Assembly (NCBI GenBank): GCA_033085395.1
Contig: JANQBS010000013.1
Location: 278,297 to 342,296, forward strand
DNA from: Xanthoparmelia taractica
Lineage: Eukaryota > Ascomycota > Lecanoromycetes > Lecanorales > Parmeliaceae
DNA: 64,000 bases
Direction: 5' to 3'
Under the pieces are notes generated by a model, which worked only from the letters and a program-made list of their open reading frames with translations, searched no databases and had not been told where the DNA came from. Every line of letters starts with the position of its first letter. Positions within the stretch are counted from its first letter, which is position 1. This document shows, piece by piece, positions 57,526-64,000 of the stretch. The position numbers and the translations under genes were made by a program.

Positions 57526-59778
57526 TCATTCGTCCACGTCTTCATCTTCATCATCTTCATCTTCACTTTCATCGTCCTCCTCGGCCTCTCTTAAAAAGGT
57601 GATGAACGGCTCTGTAAGCCCCCTGACTTTCCCCATCTCCCCTTCAATACTTCGCTCGTGGTCCCACCACTGAAGGACCCCATCTTCTTCTATTACGTCC
57701 GAGTCATACAGCTCATTGGTTACGAACAAAAGTAATTGATCCCCATTGGGCCGGCCGAGCGCCTCTTTCTGGAGCAGCAGCAAGAAATCCACCTGATCTA
57801 CCTTTTCATCCGCGTCTTTGTCGAACATCGTCCGCTCGACTAGTCCTCTGTACTTCCTGAATACCTCCCTCACAGCCTCGCGTGCACTGATGCCAGATGT
57901 ATTGTCGCCAGCACTGAGATAAGACACTCGCTTCAGAAAAGCCGCCACGACGGCCTTGCGTACCTCATGTTGACTTGCATTGGTGGACATGCGGTAGCCG
58001 TTCAGTTCAAGTATGATCGTGTCAGGGGGATCCCCTTTCTGTAAGCCATCGAGGATGCTCGCGGTTGCTTCCACGTGGAAATCTCGGTTTTCGGCTGCGT
58101 CGTCTGAAGGATCGGAACGGAAACTACTACGGCGGGATGAGTCTCGCACAGGTCCCATATTATCGTCTGAGGATCCCAGTGAAGATACAGAGGAAACGGA
58201 GCTGGAAGCTGAAGGATGGCGGTATATGAGACGAGAGGATGCAACACTCGAGGTATCAGAGTCCTCAGGGTCCACACTATTATCGAAGAAGCTTTCTTGA
58301 TGTCGATTGATTTTGCGATCCATAGAGATACCAATATGGTCCGGCAACTGTACTCCGAACGAGATCAATGCACCAGACTCGATTGTGCAATTGCTCCCTA
58401 TTGTGGTATCGTTGGCTGCAATGGCTTCGCGGATAATGGAGCCATCTCCAACCGTGACATCGTCCCAAATGTAGGCTCCTTCGATGATGACGTTGTTTCC
58501 AATTTTGCATCTTCTACCGATAGTACTTCCAGTGACAACACTATCATCCCCAATAGAGGTCTGACTGCCAATAACCGTCTTCTTTATCATCGTCTTTCCA
58601 ATCTCGACCATATCTTCTCGATACACCCCCCCCTTCCTAAAACGATAGCTCTGATCAGGCACAAGGTTACTGTCAGGACAAAGTGGGTACGCCCATCGTC
58701 CCATAATGTCCTTACTGATGGCATTGTACGCTCGTACGCTCTTGACCCTTGCAGCGTATTGGTCTGTCACAATATATGTGTGTACCGTCTTGCCGTAAGT
58801 CTCATAATCTTTCAGTACTCCATGTAAAAAGCTCTTGCGAAGTGATTGAAAATCGAAGTTGTCACTCCATTGCGCCAAAACGTCAAGCGTGCAGATGTCT
58901 ATGTGGCAATCGATGAGATCGTCCCGAATATCAATTTCGGGATTCGATGTAAGCAATTCGGGGTCCAGGGTGATATGTCTGCTTCTACCCCTTCGACTGC
59001 CCATCTCCTCGTAGTAAAGGCATCTTTCCGCACCCGGATCGATGACGAATACCGGTCTTGACCCCTTGCTCTTGGTCCTATGACCAACGCCAGCTTCCCT
59101 GAGGACCATTGTCATGATAGCATCTTTATTTTTCTCTCGACGGGCTCGATGCTTCGCCAACGCTGCGTCAATCGACATATTAGAGACCACATCGCCAGAG
59201 ACAAGGAGAAAGTCGCCTGTTATGAGGTCGCGATTATCCAGGTCGCGCATAGCGTCGCCCACCGAATGGGCAGTGGATCTGAGCAATGTCAGAGTGCGAA
59301 GGGGAGATGACTTGAGTTTCCATTTCGAGGCGCTGGAGGCAAGAAATCAAGTTAGCAATGAGAGCATTGCAATCTGCGCGAGAATCCCTGGTACAGGGTT
59401 CACCGACTTGATGTAGTCTTCAACTTGGTCCGTATGGCTTCCGCAGTATACAAAAACATCTTGAACACCTGCATTTGCGAGGAATTCGAGAGTATACTCG
59501 ATCAAGGGGGTATTTGCGAGAGGAAGGAGACACTACAAGGGTTAGCGAACACACGTACAGGTTTACACAAGGTGAAGGGATTTTACCCTTGGACGTTCGA
59601 GGGTAAAAGGTGTGAATCTAGTCTCAAATGAGTCGGCAAGAACCTAGGAAATCGTGTCAGTATAATTGTTTGGCTTATGCAACACATACACACTAACGAC
59701 TGCCTGTAACGTCTCTTCCCTCTGGTCTTCTTGCGGCTTTTGTTTGGCCTTTGTGACCTTGGAACTTTTTGGAGGCAT
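57526..59778 (-). CDS. GCD6: Translation initiation factor eIF2B epsilon subunit
   Basis: The 689-residue catalytic subunit of eIF2B, which exchanges GDP for GTP on eIF2. Exons: 59778-59698, 59643-59587, 59532-59408 and 59332-57526. The nucleotidyltransferase-like N-domain starts MPPKSSKVTK, then VVLADSFETRFTPFTLERPR, CLLPLANTPLIEYTLEFLA, then GDFLLVSGDVVSNM. A left-handed beta-helix follows (TVIGSQTSIGDDSVVTGSTI and GRRCKIGNNVIIEGAYIWDD). The C-terminal W2 domain has RKAVVAAFLKRV and ends in a very acidic tail, which in this family contacts eIF2 beta. Third donor GTCGGT was chosen because it restores EDYIN|ASKWK. A (TAA)n repeat directly precedes the start codon. Confidence 0.93.
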
Positions 59779-60425
59779 GATAATAATAATAATAATAATA
59801 ATACCACCTTATCTTCACTAACCTAATGGCTCTACTATCTTAGCTGGTATTATTATTTACGGACAGAATATGCAGAATGATTTTGCGTCATCGGCTTATA
59901 TTCGGCTGAATTACCGTTGATCTAGATCCCATGTTGGGAAAATGTCCCTCAGGAGAGTCCAGAACAAGAAAGACCTCAAGGCCTGGATTTTTCTGTAGAG
60001 TGAGTAATAAAAGTATGGTACTTCGTATTATTTTCACAAAAATGACCCCTCGCTTTTCAACTTTGAACCTCCTTCGAGAGAATGACTTCTTCATTCATTT
60101 TGCTGATACCTAGGATTGAGTCGTAAATGCGTTCTCATCGATTTGCAAATTCTCCATCAAAGCCCTCCTACAACGCGCGAGCTAATCATCTTCTTCAACC
60201 CATGGCTCGACCAAACAAAACACAAAGAAAGATCCAGACCCGTCACGCCACGCTGCCAAATTCGAGCCCTCGAGCATCCTCGAAAGACGCCTTGTTCCCC
60301 CCCTTTTGCACATGAGCTAATATATGCAACATATATTATTATATATCAACTGACATCTTGCGACAATATCCATGCAGATGTGCGAAAATTGAAAAGCTGT
60401 TCACGCCGACGAAGATCCCACTGTG
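59779..60425. other. Intergenic region, with a triplet repeat
   Basis: It holds the eIF2B epsilon 5' flank and the SKN7 3' flank. A TAA repeat spans 59781-59802. No other gene was recognised. Confidence 0.5.
59781..59802. repeat. (TAA)n trinucleotide repeat
   Basis: About seven TAA units, two bases upstream of the minus-strand start codon of eIF2B epsilon, so it lies in the 5' leader. Confidence 0.9.
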
Positions 60426-62655
60426 TTACCGGGGCCGGCCCGGATGCATTGGGCTCATTCCTAGGGGGTTCGATTGATCGTACATTCGTTGACGTTTGGA
60501 ATCACTCGATATTTCTTCACCTCCGATCTCGGAGATTTGTCTTCGATGCTGCAGCTGTCGTGGAGCACCGAGAGGAGTCTGAGGAGTCTGAAATTGAAGG
60601 GGCGGTTGCTCCTGACCATATCCGGCGTGCATAGGATGCATGAACTGATGTGGTGCGGCTGGCTGAGTAGGTGAGATGCCAGGAAATTGGCCTGGTGATT
60701 GCCAGTTCGATATTGTTGACGGTGACGGAGCTGGAGAGCTCTCATCTTTCAGAGACTGTGCACTTGAGCTTTGGGGTATCGAAGAGCCCGGATGAGGCGC
60801 CATCGGCTCCATTCCATCTGGCATATGCTTCAAATGGCCCAGATGCTTCTCGAGCATATTCAAAAGACCTTCCTTGGTAAAAGGCTTAGGTAGGACATCG
60901 TTCATACCTGTCTGGCCGTTAAAATTTGGAAATGCACTGACGAGCAGACTGCTTACCGTGCTGAAAGTACATTGAGATATCATCACTGCGTATGTTTGAA
61001 GTCATTGCTATGATTGGGGTGTGATCGAACTGCCGTATCAAATGTGTTGCGGAGACGCCATCAAGGTTCGGCATGATGATATCCATTAGTACCAAATCGT
61101 ACTTCGAACCTGCATTCATCTTGTTGACAGCCTCTAGACCGTCGAACTTTGACCATCAGCATCTTCCCAAAGAACGAAGGATCGATATTTACTCACAGCG
61201 CTGTCTATTGCGCAGCGAAAAGAGTACAGGAATTTGCTTCCGATTCTTCGACAGGTTGGGTCATCTTCAACGAGCAATATTTGAGGAGCCCTAACCCAAC
61301 CTGGATCCACCTGTGTACTCTTTTTCCGAGCAGCGGGCGCTGACATCCGTGAGTCTACGGCCTCGGTCTCTTTCGTTGGCATCGGATATGGTATGTTGTG
61401 GATATGCTCGCTGTACATTGGATCAATGCCGTTCGACTGTCCGACAGGATAGACCATGGCTTCTGAATCTCCATGGAGTTTGGCATAACCCATTGAAGAA
61501 CTAGAGCCAGCGGATGTTGGCGCCCTTGCATGACCGCGAGACCCATCTGGAGGCGGAGTGGACATGGCGCCATTCCGATTGTGCAGATCCGACATGTGCT
61601 CCAAGTTCTTATAATTCAATTGGACATCAGCATTAAGATCGTGCAGCAATTTCGTTGCATGCTGCAACGGCGAGGCGGGCTCATCTTCCAGTGGAGAGAT
61701 CTGCTGCTGCTGTGCGGGGTCCACGTTGGTTGGAGGTGCGCTGTTCTCCACCGTGTTTGCGAACGGTCCTCCGATCTTACTATCTCGTCTTTGCCTCGCA
61801 TCTACAGAATGCAGGTAACTCATTACATTTTGCATTACGTGTTCGTGGTTGACCACCGTCTTTTGCACATTCATAAGCTCTTGGGTGAGTATGGAGTGAT
61901 GTATGTTGAGTTCTTCATAACGTTGCTGGAGCTGTTGGAGTTGCTGCTGTGTGGCTACTAACTGGGTGTTCACGAGGTCCATTTGTTGGGTTGGAGCTGC
62001 CTCATCGACGACCTGGGGTGGTTTTCGCGGCGCCGGAGCTTTGCGGCGGATGTTGTCTAACGAATCTTTGTTGTTCGCCTTGAACTCTGGATGCTTGAAT
62101 TCCCAGGCCTAAGATCATCAGCAACGAAGCATATCCAACGCTCCCATAGCCTACTTACACCCGAGCCGTACGGAGAATGCCCGCTCTCTTCATTATTGTG
62201 TCGCACCTTGTGGAAGTCATACTTGTTGAGCTGGCGCACGAAGCTGGCGAAGTTGCTATGTTTGAAATGTTTTGGCAGGATAGACTTGGTGAATCTTTCA
62301 TTCTGCGCAGGGAATCAGCTCGAGCGGCTGATGGGAGTTGTCGGTTTGCTCGCACCTCCAGGACGACAAAGCTTCCGCCATCATCGCCCCACCGCACGAC
62401 CTGAGAGTATGACGGATCCTCCAGCATTCTTCTCGCGTGATTAGCAGGATGTTCACGGGAGAAAGGAGGATGATATGGAGGTAGGTGTACTTGTAAAGCT
62501 TTCGCACCTGGACAAGAGTGAGCAGGTCGCCATTTTCAAGGTGGTGGTGTTGGTGGTGTTGGTGGACAGCCGAAGTAACTTACAAAATCGCTGGAGCTGT
62601 TTGCGCTCCCACCGCCAATACTCTGCCGGTCGTCCATGTTATCGTCGAAGCGCAT
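60426..62655 (-). CDS. SKN7: SKN7-type response regulator with HSF DNA-binding domain
   Basis: A 629-residue transcription factor that joins two-component phosphorelay to oxidative and osmotic stress genes. Exons: 62655-62584, 62507-62491, 62428-62356, 62302-62159, 62108-61197, 61146-60957 and 60907-60426. The HSF-type domain (residues about 24-115) reads SSDFVRKLYK, MLEDPSYSQVVRW, then LPKHFKHSNFASFVRQLNKY. A Gln-rich coiled coil (QLVATQQQLQQLQQRYEEL) follows. The receiver domain has ILLVEDDPTC and DLVLMDIIMPNLDG (Asp428 as phosphate acceptor), then KPF near 463. The second exon is only 17 bp and splits the HSF domain. Length and order equal fungal SKN7/SrrA. Confidence 0.95.
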
Positions 62656-62978
62656 TGGATCGACTTTTGATTGGCAGCGAAGATGAAACGGGCGAATTTG
62701 ATGGTGATTAGATGCCCTCTCTCACCCTTTCTTTCTTACCCTGTCTCCCCCCAAGCATATGGGGAGAATAGTGGTGGACTTTTAGACTCGAGAGCTAAAG
62801 TAGGCAAGCGCGGGCGCGGGGCAAGCTGGCGATTGAATCACTCCATCATTTCGGTCACTGATGAGCGCAACAAGCTCTACAATCCATCCCTAAAAAGTCC
62901 TGCTGCATCAAAAAGCTGACTGTGCGATTTTTGCCAGCGAGTCAAGTGTATATCTTTAAAGCCTGACATGTATGCCAT

Positions 62979-63003
62979 CTCTCTCTCTGTCTCTCTCTCT
63001 CTC
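62979..63003. repeat. (CT)n microsatellite
   Basis: A nearly pure CT run, interrupted by a single GT, within the SKN7 upstream region. Confidence 0.9.
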
Positions 63004-63044
63004 CACATTCCCCAGACTGCCGCCAATCAGCATTCCATCTTGAA

Positions 63045-63078
63045 TTTTTTTTTCTTTTTTTTTTTTTTTTTTTCTTTT
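63045..63078. repeat. T-rich homopolymer
   Basis: A run of T broken by single C bases. Confidence 0.9.
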
Positions 63079-64000
63079 CTGTGTTCATCCAAGCCACACA
63101 TTTTTGCCCTAGAAATATTTCCAAGCTGAAATCTAATAAAGAGACACACCACCAAAAGCAACTAGGGATCAATAGTCCCATCTCCCTCCATCGGCCCCAG
63201 CTCCCAAATCTCCCTCGCACAGCATCTCACTTATGTACTAAATAGCTGTCGTCCAATGAGAGAAAAAAGCGGATGATGGACTGGATGATGGACTAAAGGG
63301 ATTGGTATCAAGCGGTTGGACATGCTCTGTTGCGTGAATCAAGGCTACCTCCTCCCTGCATATTTGGGTCGCCTAGCCCTCGCACCATCTGTCCCAGTCG
63401 TCAAAGCTCCAACCTCGCATGTATGTACGTATGCCCAATCTTGCTTTTGCCATGGAGCATTTTTGTGGAGGTCAAAGTCTAGAGGTCAGTGTGTTTCCAT
63501 CTGACACCAGAGAAGGGGAAGATAATACGTAGATGAAAGCGCATATAATCAATTACTTAATCAACTAATTTAATTAATGTGGGTAAAAGTAGATCGTAGA
63601 GATGTAGTAGATTACCTTATTTTTATATGCGAACCCGGTATTGGAAAGTTTGAATTAAATAATCAATTAAATAAGCAATCAATTAATTGATTGATGGCTT
63701 TTCAGATCTTGAAGACTCTTTTCTTTCTTTCTTTTTTTTTCAAACCAGAGCCGGTCTCGTACCGTGTTCGATAATGACCAATCCATTTTTATTATTTGAA
63801 CCACCAAAATCAAAATCCACATATCCTGATCTATGTGTGTAAGGCACTATTGCGCAATGGAGCAGCTATGAAATAAAGTATATAGCCTATGTAGATATCC
63901 AGCTAGCTATATAAGTTTAAATCTGTCACGGTTTTGGCATCTGTTCTCCGCATGCCAAGCTCGGTGTGGATCAATGTTGCTCCGGAGAAGAGTTTTCAGA

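Larger units (their letters stand above)
62656..64000. other. SKN7 upstream region, low-complexity
   Basis: It holds the SKN7 promoter and 5' leader. A CT repeat (62979-63003) and a long T-rich run (63045-63078) lie in it. From 63540 the DNA is AT-rich with short ATTAATT words. No gene was recognised. Confidence 0.5.

Overview
The window is a stretch of nuclear chromosome from a filamentous ascomycete (Pezizomycotina). The signs are dense protein genes on both strands, many short introns (about 47-96 bp) with consensus fungal splice sites, and a fungal gene set: a Zn2Cys6 regulator, a non-reducing iterative polyketide synthase, two P450s, SKN7, ATG9 and VID27. I cannot fix the class from sequence alone. 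No tRNA, rRNA or CRISPR was found. Most gene models below were rebuilt by hand by joining exons at visible GT/AG sites that keep the frame, and each full model listed sums to a whole number of codons.

Left part (1-16.8 kb) is housekeeping: the 3' end of a CHL1-type DNA helicase, a Sap1/Yta6-like AAA ATPase, an 8-exon mitoferrin, ATG9 facing away from COG6 across a 294-bp shared promoter, an OXR1 TLDc protein, TRM10 tRNA methyltransferase, and a Mid2-like Ser/Thr-rich membrane protein.

Middle-left (16.8-28.6 kb) is gene-poor accessory DNA. It holds a broken Ser/Thr-rich GPI-type protein, a secreted berberine-bridge-type FAD oxidase (intact, 5 exons), a heavily broken aldo-keto reductase pseudogene, an AT-rich block that looks like a mutated repeat relic, and hairpin/short palindromic motifs.

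Centre (28.6-44.6 kb) is a secondary-metabolite locus. A Zn2Cys6 regulator converges on a 2617-residue non-reducing PKS with order SAT-KS-AT-PT-ACP-ACP-CMeT-alpha/beta hydrolase. The PKS is divergent from a P450 over a 584-bp intergenic region, and a second P450 follows. The layout predicts a C-methylated aromatic polyketide acid or ester that is then oxidised. The first P450 lacks the normal acid-alcohol pair of helix I. Next to the cluster is a two-exon protein joining a kinase-like fragment to a Gly/Ala-rich IFI6/IFI27-like hydrophobic module.

Right part (46.5-64 kb) is again housekeeping: VID27, the AP-1 beta adaptin, a possible small spliced gene, a DEK_C/HIRIP3-like chromatin protein, a mitochondrial S17 ribosomal protein, eIF2B epsilon, and SKN7. 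The last 1.3 kb is low-complexity promoter-side DNA.

The most interesting objects are the PKS/P450 locus, the unusual P450 helix I, and the kinase-like/IFI6-like protein. I do not see an unmistakably new system.
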